Origin: Paralvinella palmiformis
Taxonomy: Eukaryota > Annelida > Polychaeta > Terebellida > Alvinellidae
Reading direction: 5' to 3'
Length of the DNA: 64,000 nucleotides
Assembly (NCBI GenBank): GCA_025642065.1
Contig: JAODUP010000045.1
Span: 228,501 to 292,500, forward strand
How positions within the stretch are numbered: position 1 is the stretch's first letter; each line of letters begins with the position of its first letter. This document shows positions 50,300 through 62,589 of this stretch, one piece after another. The notes under the pieces were generated by a model. It saw only the letters and a program-made list of their open reading frames with translations, was not told where the DNA came from and did no database searches. Position numbers and translations under genes: made by a program.

Positions 50300-51285
50300 A
50301 ATTTGTGTGCCTGCCCAGCGGCCGCTTGCAGCGCCTCAACACGACGGAGTATACCATACTCAAGGGTCCTGAGTGTGTTGAAGGGTATAACGTGTCATGC
50401 ATTCACCTTAGCTTACCACGATTAGATCAGGTTGGTAAACTCGTGTGCCAATTTATTCATTCGATGAGTAATTTCAGCCCAAAGGTTCTCGATAGGATTC
50501 ATATCTGGAGAAGAGGCAGATTATGGCAGATGGTGAACATCGTGGTTTCCAGAAAACGGACCACTCTACGGACTCTGTGTGCTGGGGCATTATCTTTCCG
50601 GTACACAAAGTTGTTCTGGACAGCTGCTTGAGCAAATGGGAGCATTACGTTGTTCCGGGACAAGAATGTACTAGTCCTGATCCAGATTTCCAGTTATGAC
50701 AATAAAGTGACCTTTCCACCGGCACAGTAACGTCACCACCACCTGCTAGCACCATCGACAATATAAATTATTCGTCGTTCAGTTATTCTACTCGCCTAAG
50801 TACCAGTACTCGGATACGACCATAATGGCGATACAGCTCGAAGCTAGCTACATCACTGAAGACTACGTGACTCCAGGTGTTATGGCTGTCAACGAAGGTG
50901 ATCTCTTCTCACTGGAGACGTCTTTGCCGATGTACCCGTTTTATTAAGGGTTTCCTTATGGGTCTCCAATCATTATATCCAGCCCGAATCAGCCGTTCAT
51001 TCGCTAGCATTCTGGGTAATCGAATATTTATCGCGTTCTGCATCCTGTTTTCGAGCATCTAGTTGTCCTTGTGTGGTCATCATTACACAACTGGACGAGC
51101 AATCGGTGCTGTCGTCTCGTTATTTTCAGGGGACGTCCCGTGCGAGGTCTCGGCGTAGGTACACCGATAATTCCATCCCTCTACACGATCTTGGCCGACC
51201 CTCCCCTTGCGTGATATCGAATTATCTTGCAGTACCTGTCCTTTCTGGCCATCCCCTTACAGAGTCATAACGCCATGGCAAACAT
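50300..51285 (-). mobile_element. Decayed Tc1/mariner-type transposase
   Basis: The + strand open frames here are shadows. The minus strand carries a broken Tc1 transposase. About 51000-50930 reads ERLIRAGYNDWRPIRKPLIK. FSDVASFELYRHYGRIRV near 50850 has the first catalytic Asp of the FSDE motif. DNAPAHRVRRVVRFLE (about 50600-50540) has the second Asp. SPDMNPIENLWAEITHRM (about 50510-50455) has the NPIENLW block, and the C-terminal RRVEALQAAAG follows near 50330. Stops and frameshifts show that it is inactive. I could not identify terminal inverted repeats, so the ends are approximate. Confidence 0.82.
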
Positions 51286-51717
51286 CCGCGCTTAGTTGTC
51301 GATTGATATTTCGTGTCCATGTAACATTTCAAAAAGACGTCTCCGAAATATCACAGAACAAGTGACAGACCGCTGTATTTCATAGCGACTCAGAAATCAT
51401 CTGATTTGATCATGATCCGATATCTAATGTATGTTTGAGAAATGCTACTGATATAAAATTCACATGATAGCGCACTCATATGGATGACGAAGCAATGCAT
51501 TAACATTAACTGCAATATCACTGATAGAATTGAATTTATTTAACAGTTTTGCCAATTTCAAAATTGTTTCTCATAACCTTTAAATAACTAAGAAATTGCT
51601 ATGGAAGATACCGGAAAATACTGGAAAATACAACACAACCAAGTATATATTATCTTGGGAAGTAAAATCCGTTCTAAAAATAAAACACAAATCGTTTAAT
51701 ATAATGATCATAATTAA

Positions 51718-51719
<2 letters not shown>

Positions 51720-51778
<59 letters not shown>
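51720..51778. repeat. (TA)n microsatellite at the 5' edge of SINE C
   Basis: Nearly perfect TA repeats end exactly where the SINE family C head begins. Confidence 0.9.
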
Positions 51779-51781
<3 letters not shown>

Positions 51782-51961
51782 GCCTATCTTAGTCTAGTTG
51801 GTAGAGTGTCGGCTCACAGATCACAACCACCTGAGTTCGAACCTCGGTGTGGGAATATCTGAAGGGTGTTTCATATTTGACTTCGCTTCATTACCTTTGG
51901 AGGTCGCTCGGCCCATTTAGCCTACTACGTGCACAAGAGTGGCCGTAAAACATCAATCACC

Positions 51962-51962
<1 letters not shown>
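51779..51962 (+). mobile_element. tRNA-derived SINE, family C, flanked by (TA)n tracts
   Basis: The head has agtctagttggtagagtgtc (box A) and gagttcgaacc (box B); the body matches 28767-28958, including cattacctttggaggtcgct and gtggccgtaaaacatc. It is bordered on the left by (TA)n at 51720-51778 and on the right, after its short CATC tail, by (AT)n/(GT)n at 51963-52016. Confidence 0.8.
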
Positions 51963-52011
<49 letters not shown>

Positions 52012-52016
52012 ATGTG

Positions 52017-52372
52017 ATATTTTCACCAAACACTTCACCTATGCACCCGATGTTGATTCAAATCAGACACATGATGCTTCATTACATTAACCATAGAATA
52101 GAAGTTATAACAAATCCGGATTAATATCACTAAACATTTTGACAAAAGTTAATTATCTAATAAACCAAAGGATTAAATAGAAGAAGAATCAGTTTGTAAC
52201 ACAATATAAAGCAATTTTACGACTTGGACGATTTTAATTAACTCTTTGAGATTCTATCCAGAACGATGTTGATCACCAAGGATATATGTTTTAATAGAAT
52301 TGGCAATAGGATCACGAACACAGTCTTATTATATAATGGGGTTTTATTTCTCTCGATATATATATATATGTG

Positions 52373-52439
<67 letters not shown>

Positions 52440-53927
52440 TAATTTAACCAATTAAAATGATCTGGATACCATGTGCTCTGCCCCCACTGTGACACCACCA
52501 CATAGCATACCTGCATAGCATACCTATATATATATATTCCCGTGATTCAGCGTGAAGTTGAAACGGTCCACCATTGGCTTAACAAAACCTGATGTTTATA
52601 AATAGCTAAAGGGATGGCTAGTTCTTTCCTGCTGCAGAATATTACTGAGAGAAGGAAACAAAGAAGATCAGATATCTGGACACCTCCTCTATATATATAC
52701 ATTCATGATTAATTTACCTGTGTCACATGCTTAGAGATTCTTAATTGGGCTTATATTATTATCTACACCTGCATGTTATCATTTACTGTATTCATATTTA
52801 TAAAATTAGTCAATGAATTATTTGCTGAATTTCATATAAGATAATATATCTTCCTATTATTTTCCGAAGATATAAATACAGCGATATCCATAATTTTCAT
52901 TATCTAAACATTTAAAAAAAATCATCCCGAATGCCTCAACACGGAAATGACCTTTTCATAAATATTAAAGTAAAACAATCAAAATTTCACTTAACTTTTA
53001 TTGAATTGTTATTTGAGAGAAGTTCTATTTTTTACCAGGCTATGATAATCCTGTGCGGATATTTCCTACACATTTGCGAAGAACAGGCCAGTTTATCCTT
53101 GAACAAAACGGCAATCAGATTCCTTTACAAATAAAAAGAATGCCACACTCTCAATCAGGAAATGACGTCATCTTTCCCTTTATTATTACCGTCTGGTCTT
53201 AAGTCGTAGAAGGCTAATTGTACATTGCAGGAGAAAGGGATCACGTTGGCAAATTACAATTAAGGCGTTAATGATCGTTTATGGCATTATCAAGATTAAC
53301 TAGTCATTCTTCTAAAAACAATTCTATATCACAGAAAAGTTACTGAACTCGTTCACAAGTAGGATCATGTTTTCAGTATAATCACTGAGATTGTATTAAA
53401 TCTGCAATTTGGAATTTACCTTCTGTATTATTGTTATTGCAAAAAAACAAAAAAACAACGTGATCGTCTTTTTAGAAGTAAGCCTTACACTTTTTAATCC
53501 CAATTACAATCAACACTCACATAAACTGTAATAGGATATCATTGTATCAGGTATGTATTATGTTTAAGGTAAAGGCTTGATCTTCCAAATACATCTTAAT
53601 TAGATATAAAGCAACATCGACCTGATGTGAAGATTGAATGACTTTTGTCGGAAACCCTATCCATTGTTTTTATTATTATTATTATTATTTCTGCGACACG
53701 ATCTCCGCCTTTGATCTTTGTCAGCAACTTGTTACCATTGCAACAGTATCACGTGATCCCATTCATCGGGTATGAATATCAAAGGAAGCTGTTTTGAAAA
53801 TTTCGCGAGAAATGATCCAGATTAGCTATCTTGTGTTCTCAAAACGTTGGAAAGATATTTATAGGTCTGTCCATAAATATGCCACATAAATATAATACCA
53901 AGCAAACTTCACAATTATGGTAGAAAA

Positions 53928-54022
<95 letters not shown>

Positions 54023-54717
54023 ACATTGTATATAAGATGCGTTTTATTTTGAAATTGAACATTATATTACAGATATGAAATAAATATACATCTATTGTAC
54101 AGATAAGTAGACAGACAAGCATAACGACAGACATACATACGTACATGCGGACAGGCGGGCCGACATGCGTACAGACAGATAAACAGACAGTGAGTTAGTG
54201 ATTAATTGAGTATATTGGTGGTTAGATGGTTGGCTAAATGGTTGTGTGAGTGACTGGGTGAGTGGGTGACTTGATGACTAGATGACTGGGTGAGTGGGTA
54301 GATTATCATCAGAAAAATTGAAGTCTCATTGTAGTCACTAATTGTTGATGAAGAAAATGAAAGGGACTTCAAAAGGGTAGGAGAATATGTTCTTCCCCTT
54401 GGTATCTATATCAATGTGGAAGTTTGTGAAAAATAATAGATAAGTCGTCTGTCATAATCAGTAGAATATAGAAAAAAACTATGATAAACACAATACTGCA
54501 ATAAAATGTTAAAAAGCATGAAACGGGTTTCAGATTCAGTTTTTTAAAATCAGGTATTCCCGAGATACTGTCACTCAAATAAAATATGCAGAAGATATCA
54601 ATTTCCTATACACAGCATAACTTTTACACCAACGCTTCTATACATTCTACTCTAGCTGAGATATTGATTGAGAACTGTTTATGGCCAGCCAGTCAACTGA
54701 CAAATGTGTATAAATAT
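52017..54717. other. Repeat-rich, no recognised gene
   Basis: Contains (AT)n at 52356-52437, a compound (AT)n(GT)n at 53930-54024 and a degenerate tetranucleotide region of gaca- and gtga-type units at about 54100-54300. No coding features were supported. Confidence 0.5.
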
Positions 54718-55545
54718 CAGGGTTGTTGGATTTAAATTAAATGATTTATATCATTGATTTAAATCATTATTTAAATCACTCTAAACAAATAACCGTTTTT
54801 GATTTTTTTAAATCAGGATTTTATTCATGTTTTATTTACATTATAGCGGTGATTTAAATCGCAATAATAATAAAATTGTGATTTTGATATATTTTAAATT
54901 AGTTGTTGCAAATTAAATCCTATGTTAGCCATAGCCATATATTTGGAAATCGTCACATAAGATTGTTCTGCGCATCTGTTAGATCCTCGATATAGGGGCA
55001 ATGATTTATATGTTGAGGAAACAGACAAGGCCATGGAAGATATACTGAAAAACTATCCTGATCTGATGGCCAGCACAGTAAACTATAAGGCAAAGACAGG
55101 TCCATTCCACCAGTACATGTTTGTGTCAGAAATAATGAATTCAGTTAGTCCCATTGGCTGGTGGCATTCACAATCAGAGCGACTGACTGACAGACTGCTC
55201 ACGCTTATAGATCGCCTAGGAATGGAAAAAGCTGGCAAGCTGGTATTTATATACAAATTGCTAAAGAAGAAATCAAAATGATCTTTATCTGGTATAATAA
55301 AGTGATTAATTTTATGTATGTGTTATAGTGTATATAATGTACAGCTTGAATAAATGTATCCTTATATAGATCATGACTATTTAATATTTTATAACTGCAC
55401 AATACAAACATATATAAGCGTATTCAATGATTTTATGGATTTTGAAGAAAAAACTGATTTAATTAAAAATAATCCGATTTAAATCATATTTTAAAAAATC
55501 CGATTTTTTTTATTTAAAAATAAATCATGATTTTTATCAACCCTG
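54718..55545 (+). mobile_element. Internally deleted hAT-type DNA transposon with terminal inverted repeats
   Basis: The element begins CAGGGTTGTTGG (54718) and ends ATCAACCCTG (55545), an imperfect terminal inverted repeat. Both subterminal regions are packed with GATTTAAATC-like motifs. It is 828 bp, far shorter than an autonomous hAT (about 3-4 kb). Inside, 55033-55281 is an intact 82-codon frame derived from the transposase C-terminus. I could not confirm an 8-bp target-site duplication; tgacaaa occurs on both sides, displaced on the left. Confidence 0.72.
55033..55281 (+). pseudogene. hAT transposase C-terminal remnant
   Basis: The 82-codon frame contains SPIGWWHSQSERLTDRLL followed directly by DRLGMEKAGKLVFIYKLL. 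In full-length hAT transposases the WW block is followed by a long segment with the dimerisation motif (ASSxxxERxFS) before the RLGxEKAxKLVxxxK ending. Here that segment is missing although the frame is kept, so an internal deletion has joined the two ends. It has no catalytic residues and cannot act as a transposase. Confidence 0.65.
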
Positions 55546-56072
55546 ACAAACCAGTCTACGATATATCATTTCGTAGGGACGCTGGACACGTGGTGAATAA
55601 TCCATCTATAGAAGGAGACATAAACCAATACACATAGACTATAATATTATATTAAATGGTTTAATAATTATTTTATTTTCGTAGTCATGGTCTCTGTTAC
55701 AACTCTATGTGTACTGAATCTAAGTTGTCTAAATAATAATGATTTATTCTAACACACGTTTTACATCATTTTATTATAGTCCAAGAGCTACAATTAAATC
55801 AGGCTTGTGTATTTGTTAGTTGTATGAACGCGTGGGAGGCGTGTTTATCTATGATTAGTCTGTATTGTTGTATACAATTAGACAGCCAATGTAAGTGGAC
55901 CATATAGGGACGTGGTTATTGGTAAGTTGAAAGCTAATTATTCCATTGTTTACTTCAAATATAAAACAACATGACGTCTGACATATGAGAAACGACATTT
56001 AAAGACAACTTAACAATGAACTAAAATGTTCGGATAAACGAGACGTGACTATATGACGATAAAATTATATAT

Positions 56073-56141
<69 letters not shown>

Positions 56142-56324
56142 CATACATATAATACATATACATACAGATACATATATAAATATAAACAAGTTATATCTTT
56201 ATCCTGTTAACATCACAAAATAATCATATTGGATATTATAATAACGAGGCTAACTGATCTTTGTTTGCGTTTGTAAGATGATTAATAATTGTCAGGATGA
56301 AGAATGTATAATCTTCGTAGAGTT

Positions 56325-56880
56325 TAAAGCTTACAACTTATAGTAATTCCGTTCAATTGAGCAAATGTATTCACCAAAGTGACACGATCACAAATATCAG
56401 TTGTATCTCGTAATTCGTGATCGTTAGTTAGAGAGATGCCGATGGCAAAATATCCAACTTCATGGATTGAGCTACCTGTAAGGCCATCAGACGATGATTG
56501 TCGTTAGATAGTCCATCAGTTATATTAAACTACTAGGCTAGGTATAGTATAATCGAACGTAAACACTTGATCCAGGATAACCTTCAGGAAGCCAGCGGTG
56601 TTTGTATTATTAGGATGGTAGTTAGGCGTCGACAGATCGTAATCCAGGGTGTCCTAATCGGTTATAAATGGACTTCGATCTCTGGCAGATTGTTAAAGGT
56701 GATAATATCAGACATGTCGACGACGTTACTGACAACGATCTACCGGATCATTTTGATGAATCTATGGACGCGCTTGAAATATAACTCTGTCACGTTGAGA
56801 TTTGAATCGATGGCGACTTCAACGTCGGTTTTACCGAAACAGCGTTCTCCGGTCAGAACTATAGAATAAACATGTAGATT
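56325..56880 (-). pseudogene. VWA module 6, nearly complete but frameshifted
   Basis: The best preserved module. The minus strand shows, in order, a first strand with an altered MIDAS (DVEVAIDSNLNVT), a following helix and strand (VHRFIKMI, IITFNNLPEIEV), the MIDAS threonine (NTNTAGFLK), the second MIDAS motif ITDGLSN and a terminal helix (SLTNDHELRD). At least three frame changes and several stops separate these. Gaps between pieces are too short to be introns (often under 20 nt), so this is decay rather than splicing. Confidence 0.7.
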
Positions 56881-57052
56881 ATTACTTACATCTGTCGAAG
56901 GCTCTAATATCTAAAAAGGAACATTTTAATTATATGGCTGATTTAACACGCGTTTTTATTGATAATTAGAATCACTATAATTGAATATACCTGAAAATGT
57001 AGAGCTTAACGATTCATTTTATGCGAATAGGATTATTTCTAATGCATCAACC

Positions 57053-57084
<32 letters not shown>

Positions 57085-57195
57085 GTATTAGTGTTATTAT
57101 TATTATTATTATTATTAGTACTATTATTAACAGCAGCAACAGTATCAACACCAGCGTCATACCTAACTGTTCTGTATTGAGATATACAGTAGCAC

Positions 57196-57432
57196 ATGTA
57201 CCATCTAATCGTCATCGTCACACTAATTAGTTTTGTCTTGAGGTTGGCCGCCATCAACATCTACAAAAACACTTTGTGCGAACAGGTTAAAGATACCCTT
57301 CATAAGCCACTATATATGGCTGATGCGTATGTTACTGTGCGTCCGTGTACGTGCACGAATGGGCATTTGTTGTGTGGTGACATTAAATGTTTCAACCATG
57401 CTTCGACGAGACGCTTAGCGTCCGTAAAATAG
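57196..57432 (+). CDS. Possible small secreted cysteine-containing protein (78 codons)
   Basis: A single-exon frame opens with MYHLIVIVTLISFVL, a good signal-peptide profile. It then has five cysteines, including the run RPCTCTNGHLLCGDIKC, whose C-x-C-x6-C-x4-C spacing recalls the core of a von Willebrand factor C module. AATAAA lies about 100 nt past the stop (57530-57535). It sits on the strand opposite the VWA pseudogene array, between modules 5 and 6. It could be a chance frame; 78 codons is not long, and no second exon was found. Function unknown. Confidence 0.3.
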   Translation: MYHLIVIVTLISFVLRLAAINIYKNTLCEQVKDTLHKPLYMADAYVTVRPCTCTNGHLLCGDIKCFNHASTRRLASVK

Positions 57433-57764
57433 AGATGTCCTTAATGGATAAACAATAGCAAAGGTGTTTTTATATTTAGGATAACCGATACATTTTAATT
57501 GCAGTTTCATAAGCCACATTTTGAAATACAATAAACTCGTCCAATACGGATAACCAAACTGACTTTTTATATTCTACAGACAAAAATAACCAGTTGGCAC
57601 TAGATGACGGCAATAGACGTGTTACCGCAATGGGGAGGTATTAACTTTGGGTTCTTACTTACTCATAATTCATTGTACATTCGGTTATTCGCATATAAAG
57701 CGAGTGGATCGTTAGCTTTATAGATTCGATTTTCACTCAATACATTATAATTAATAGCGCCCCA

Positions 57765-58125
57765 AAATGCTCAACGATGGACATCCCCTCAAGAGAAATG
57801 CCCTCAGCATGCATCATGATGCCTCGATTTGTGGCTTCATACATCCGCGGTGTCGTATCCAATGGTACACCGACGTTCGGGATACCGGGTCTTCCGTCAG
57901 TGTATTACCAAAATCTGTTTATCAAGATTTCTTCAACGCCACTGTTATGACCACAGTCCGAATCCGCGATCCTGATGACTGAAAACAACGCCGGCATTGT
58001 CCATTGTCCAAGTCCACAATAGACAACAAGTGGTCCACAAACATTATCAGCTTGTTGGGGTTATCTAACATAATATTGCCTGATGAATCAACCATAAACA
58101 CGTCGTGAAACTGGTGGCTACATTT
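57765..58125 (-). pseudogene. VWA module 5, frameshifted
   Basis: On the minus strand 58125 to about 58015 reads HDVFMVDSSGNIMLDNPNKL and continues to VDLDNGQCR, a clean VWA first half with the MIDAS DxSxN. After a frame change, 57985-57765 contains GIPNV and EATNRGIMMHAEGISLEGMS, a VWA second half. A stop lies between them (Trp-stop-Tyr). The MIDAS serine at the fifth position is replaced by Asn. Confidence 0.68.
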
Positions 58126-58394
58126 TATTTCTATAATATTAACCCATTTATTATGTTTTTTTTATAACTTCACATATTTTTCGCGCTGGTTCAGCATTAT
58201 AATTAGTCTGAATTGGTTTAAATGAGAGTAGACTATCACTAATTTAACAAAGAATTCTTGCTCTTCACGTTAATATTCAAGTGGCGTGATGCTTAATTAT
58301 ACCTTTCTTGTTAAACAGAAATGAGAAAGGATGAAACCACATTATCTAGACGTGGGGACATATCAACCACATATAGCCAGCCTCATGTTTCATA

Positions 58395-58795
58395 GCACCT
58401 CGTCCGTGAACACTTTCATCGATCGAACATACGATAGCCCGATGATTGGCTGATAAAGAAACCAATTACTGATAGTTGTTTACGAGGAAGAGACACCCAC
58501 GCCGGATAGATGTCTATCTCGGCGGCATGTTCGTAATACTCTTCCGGGATCGTTCGCCGAGACAAGATATTAGACCCACCGCCAATAATCAATACGGAGA
58601 AATCTTGGACGTCTTCGAAGTCCCAATTAAAGACGGTATCAGCACTGTGACGTCGGCAGTAAACGCGTCAACAAACGGTGTATATGATTCCGTTGACTAT
58701 CTCCACAATGTCGGCATTCTTTGTATAATGTCTGATGGTATCATCGCTGAATATTAGCGCAACAATCTGGATATTGCTGGACCCAACTCCCAGTT
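58395..58795 (-). pseudogene. VWA module 4, first part lost at a microsatellite
   Basis: The readable part begins at about 58795 with [16 protein letters not shown]. It continues to IVEIVNGIIYT, then, after a stop and a frame change, DFEDVQDFSVLIIGGGSN, TIPEEYYEHAAEIDIY and SSGYRMFD. The second MIDAS motif reads GGGSN where TDGxSN is expected. The N-terminal third is missing: the compound microsatellite at 58823-59098 lies where it should be. Confidence 0.62.
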
Positions 58796-58815
58796 CCAGT
58801 TTGTATTAATAGTAA

Positions 58816-59100
<285 letters not shown>

Positions 59101-59354
59101 AAATTACACAGACATACAGGCACATGCATTCAAACAAGTAAATTTTAAATTTTATATCAGCCAATAATCATTCCAATTAGTAATAATTAGATATCCTTGA
59201 ACACATTACGATATCATTTTATTTAATAAAAGAACAATTGTGTATGTCATCTAGTAATTCATCTAGTAATTACTAAATGTTGTTATTATAGGCCGTTAAT
59301 ATTATATTCTAAGCCAACTCTGACATTTCATTTGTACGGAGGACACAACCAAAA

Positions 59355-59440
59355 AGCCGATTAAGCTGATTAGGAGCCCATTTCTGTCACATCCATCACT
59401 CTACCGTCTGAGCGAACCGGCCCCACAACAGAAACCAAAA
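59355..59440 (-). mobile_element. Possible tRNA-derived SINE head
   Basis: The minus strand reads ggccggttcgctcagacggt followed by agagtg, a good tRNA-like box A region. No box B and no family body were found beyond it, so this is either a truncated SINE or a chance tRNA-like stretch. It lies within the VWA pseudogene array. Confidence 0.35.
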
Positions 59441-59621
59441 TATCATACCTCGTTCACAGTCATCGCCGGAGAAGTCACCAGGAGGCAGGTACGTATAACC
59501 GCCATCACCAGTAAATACATTTGCCATCGTCTTTACGTGGATTGTTGTTACGCAAATCGGAATCTGGATCTATAGATGCAACCGGAAATTATCTTCGATA
59601 TACAAAAAGAAGATTATATCC

Positions 59622-59699
59622 TACCAGCTGTTATGGGGATTATGACCTACCAGCTGTTACAGGGATTATATCATACCAGCTGTCGTGGTGATTAGATAT
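59622..59699. repeat. 26-bp minisatellite, three copies
   Basis: taccagctg starts at 59622, 59648 and 59674, followed by ttatggggattatg, ttacagggattata and tcgtggtgattaga. It falls between two VWA remnants. Confidence 0.85.
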
Positions 59700-59739
59700 C
59701 TGAATTATATTTTGACTCAACAAATAGATCTTATCATTT

Positions 59740-59910
59740 CGTGTGCTACGTTTGATAGAGTTTCAAAACCATCAGCGAGTACCGTGTTGTACATCTGAGA
59801 CTTGTTCGATATGTTCATGAACTCGTCAAAGAACAACAGTGTGAGACAGGCATTAGTTATATGCATCCCAATGGTGGCACATAAACTCCTCAGGTATGGT
59901 CATATTACTC

Positions 59911-59983
<73 letters not shown>

Positions 59984-60176
59984 CTTTGGCTGCTGTGAAT
60001 TTTCGTATGACGATATTGATATAAGAAGAGATATCCAGGCTTGCTGCTGTACGTGATAGACCTAATCCTGATGTAATTAGATGATTCAGTCCCTCAGCTA
60101 CAACCAATACGAAGAAATCAATATTATATCTGCTCGGTTTGACTCTGTCATGGATTTTCAATTGATAACTAAACAT
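59740..60176 (-). pseudogene. VWA module 2 remnants split by an (AT)n tract
   Basis: Minus-strand 60176-59985 reads NIDFFVLVVAEGLNH, like the central VWA strand with an altered TDG motif. After the (AT)n tract at 59912-59978 comes MTIPEEFMCHH. In another frame follow DEFMNISNKSQMYNTVLADG and NVAHEMIRSIC, the usual end of a VWA module. It is possible that two different modules abut here. Confidence 0.5.
59912..59978. repeat. (AT)n within VWA module 2
   Basis: About 33 AT units separate the two readable parts of VWA module 2. Confidence 0.9.
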
Positions 60177-60289
60177 TCAGAAAAGTCTAATACTTCTAAT
60201 GTAAATTACTTCATTTAAATATATCAACATATTAGCCTAGTTACTTTAAAGAGTACATATATTATTATCTCAAATGTTATCACCATCTT

Positions 60290-60293
<4 letters not shown>

Positions 60294-60371
<78 letters not shown>

Positions 60372-60390
60372 AGAACACACACACACACAT

Positions 60391-60458
<68 letters not shown>
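60294..60458. repeat. (AT)n (CA)n (AT)n compound microsatellite
   Basis: (AT)n 60294-60369, atccagaacacac then (CA)n to 60418, and (AT)n to 60458, again followed by atccagaac. The repeated atccagaac after each AT tract suggests an internal duplication of the whole block. Confidence 0.9.
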
Positions 60459-60460
<2 letters not shown>

Positions 60461-60604
60461 AGAACAACGGATTTTAATTTTCCTGACCCTGACTAACGCC
60501 ATGTCAAGGAGGTGAATCAACAATGTCAACATACCAAATATCTACGACCTGGAAACATACATTCGAATAAAACGACAGAAGTAATTAATTAATTAGTGCA
60601 TGTC

Positions 60605-61181
60605 ATATATCTTTCTGGTAGAATCGATTATCTTAGTATACTCTGGCTCAGTGGACCTGGATAATTCGAACTCGGAGACCTGCATGTGGCCAATGAGCAG
60701 TATATCATAGTTGGTAATATCCGGACCGTCCCCATTAGTCTCCCAGAAGATGACCTCTATAGGAAGTTGAAAAACTCCTCCATGACTCAGTATGACATTA
60801 ATGGGACGTATGACGTCAGATAATGTTGACCCTTCGTTAAAGTAACAAGTCTCTAATGTTCTAAATCGGCGTTACTTTATTCAGAATAATGAGATTGACT
60901 TTTTTTCCGTATGTTAATCTTGAGAGAGGACATTGTTAATCAAGGAAGTTATTAAGAGAAAAATATCGCATTAAACCAAGACAAAGGGATGAAATATGCT
61001 GTTAGGTATCTGCCATTGTATTACCTTCAGACCATTGCTGTATATGAGTATGGCCACTCGACTTTGATCATCGTACACCTCCGCCTTTAACCATTTATTT
61101 AATTAAATCCTTCATTTTTTTCATGATTTCTATCTCCAGATACGAGGAATCGTCAATAAGAAAAATTATTTCGGATTCCGC
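60605..61181 (-). pseudogene. VWA module 1, most upstream of the array
   Basis: Minus-strand 61181-61098 reads AESEIIFLIDDSSYLEIEIM, a VWA first strand with MIDAS D-x-S but Tyr in place of the last Ser, and ends at a stop. About 61090-61013 continues with VYDDQSRVAILIYSNGLKVI. About 60842-60605 gives NVILSHGGVFQ and NGDGPDITNYDILLIGHM, then STEPEYTKIIDSTRKIYD. The spacing of the last two pieces (about 170 nt) could be an intron, so module 1 may be the least damaged. Confidence 0.6.
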
Positions 61182-61298
61182 TTAACTTACAATAAAAAGA
61201 GAAATTTCCTGTACCTCCATGAGGTGGCATCGAGACAGATCAACAAACAAACGGACGGACGGCTGGAGGGAAAATCCAATGTGAGTTCAAACGTGCAT

Positions 61299-61305
<7 letters not shown>

Positions 61306-61353
<48 letters not shown>

Positions 61354-61580
61354 TATCGGCATTTAGTAAATCCGTCAGTATTACAGGAAATTTACACTAG
61401 TTATCGAATTACTCACATCCTTCAGACAATGGTAACCGGAGATGCTAGACTTAAACAGACATTGGTAGCTATTGATAGACGTTCATGTTTACTACTACTA
61501 CTAACTACAACAACTACTACTACTACAACAACAACAACTACTACTACTACTACTAATAATAATAATAATAATAATAATGT
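61306..61580. repeat. (GA)n and trinucleotide repeats between the VWA array and LINE-C
   Basis: (GA)n at 61307-61348; act/aca and aat trinucleotide runs at 61494-61579. The latter is probably the 3' tail of LINE-C, read on the other strand. Confidence 0.8.
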
Positions 61581-62589
61581 ATATTTAATAAAGCGCCCTT
61601 AATAGTAGGAGCCACTCAAAGGTTCTGTACAAATAATATGTAATATAATAATACTCCAAATAATATGTCTGTAAAGCCCTCGAAGAGATTTAAAAGTTAA
61701 TTATTATTTATCTGTGGAAGTAAACTTGAACAGGTGTGTTTTGAGAACGGGTTTAATATTTTCAAGTTACGACGCATTTCTAATATCTGCCGGCAACCTA
61801 TTCCAGAAAGTGGCGACTGCACGACACTAAACGCACAATCTGATTGGGTAACCCGAGTTTTCTGGATGACTTTCTAATGGACATCAGTTCACACAGGTAA
61901 TCAGGGGCCATGTCATTGATAGATTTATAAGTTATTAGTAAAACGTTGAAATGGATACGCTATCTAACAGGTAGCCAATGTAGGTTTTGAAGAATTGGGG
62001 TGATATGATCATATTTTCTAGTATTTGTCACTATATTCCCTGAAGACGATTGATGTTATCATCCGATATGTCATATAACAGGGAGCTACAATAGTCTATA
62101 CGAGATGTAACAAAGGCATGGACTACAGTAACGAGTGTTTCTTGTGTCAAGAATGCTTTTAAAAAGTCGATGTTCTTAAAATGGTAGTAGGCAGCTCGGG
62201 ATACTGATGTGACATATTCACAGTAGTAGTAGTAGTAGTAGTTTATGAAATATGAAAATAAGTGATTTAATATCAAGTCCAATATAAAGATAATGTCTTT
62301 CTGCTCTACATGTTAATACATTGGTCACAAATAACTGTTATATTTTTTAATGACCATTAGGATCAACCTAAGATGTTACCATCTGTCATGCTGGTGTCTT
62401 TGGGGATGTGGTGATGTCAACTATATAATATTTGTTTTATTATCATTTAATCTTAGAAGATTGTGAGTCATCCATAGCAGAATATCAACAATACAATGTT
62501 CTAAATTCTTCAAGGAAAAGGAGAAATTTAATTCATTGTCAGGATCCAGAGATATATATACATACATACACATACATACATACATACAT

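Noticed and set aside
50305..51270. Three + strand frames (108, 61 and 65 codons)
   Set aside because: Antisense shadows of the decayed minus-strand Tc1 transposase (DNAPAH, NPIENLW).
56567..56869. 100-codon + strand frame
   Set aside because: Antisense shadow of VWA module 6.
57767..57982. 71-codon + strand frame
   Set aside because: Antisense shadow of VWA module 5.
58476..58757. 93-codon + strand frame
   Set aside because: Antisense shadow of VWA module 4.
60224..60532. 102-codon Ile-Tyr/Cys-Val frame
   Set aside because: Translation of (AT)n and (CA)n repeats.
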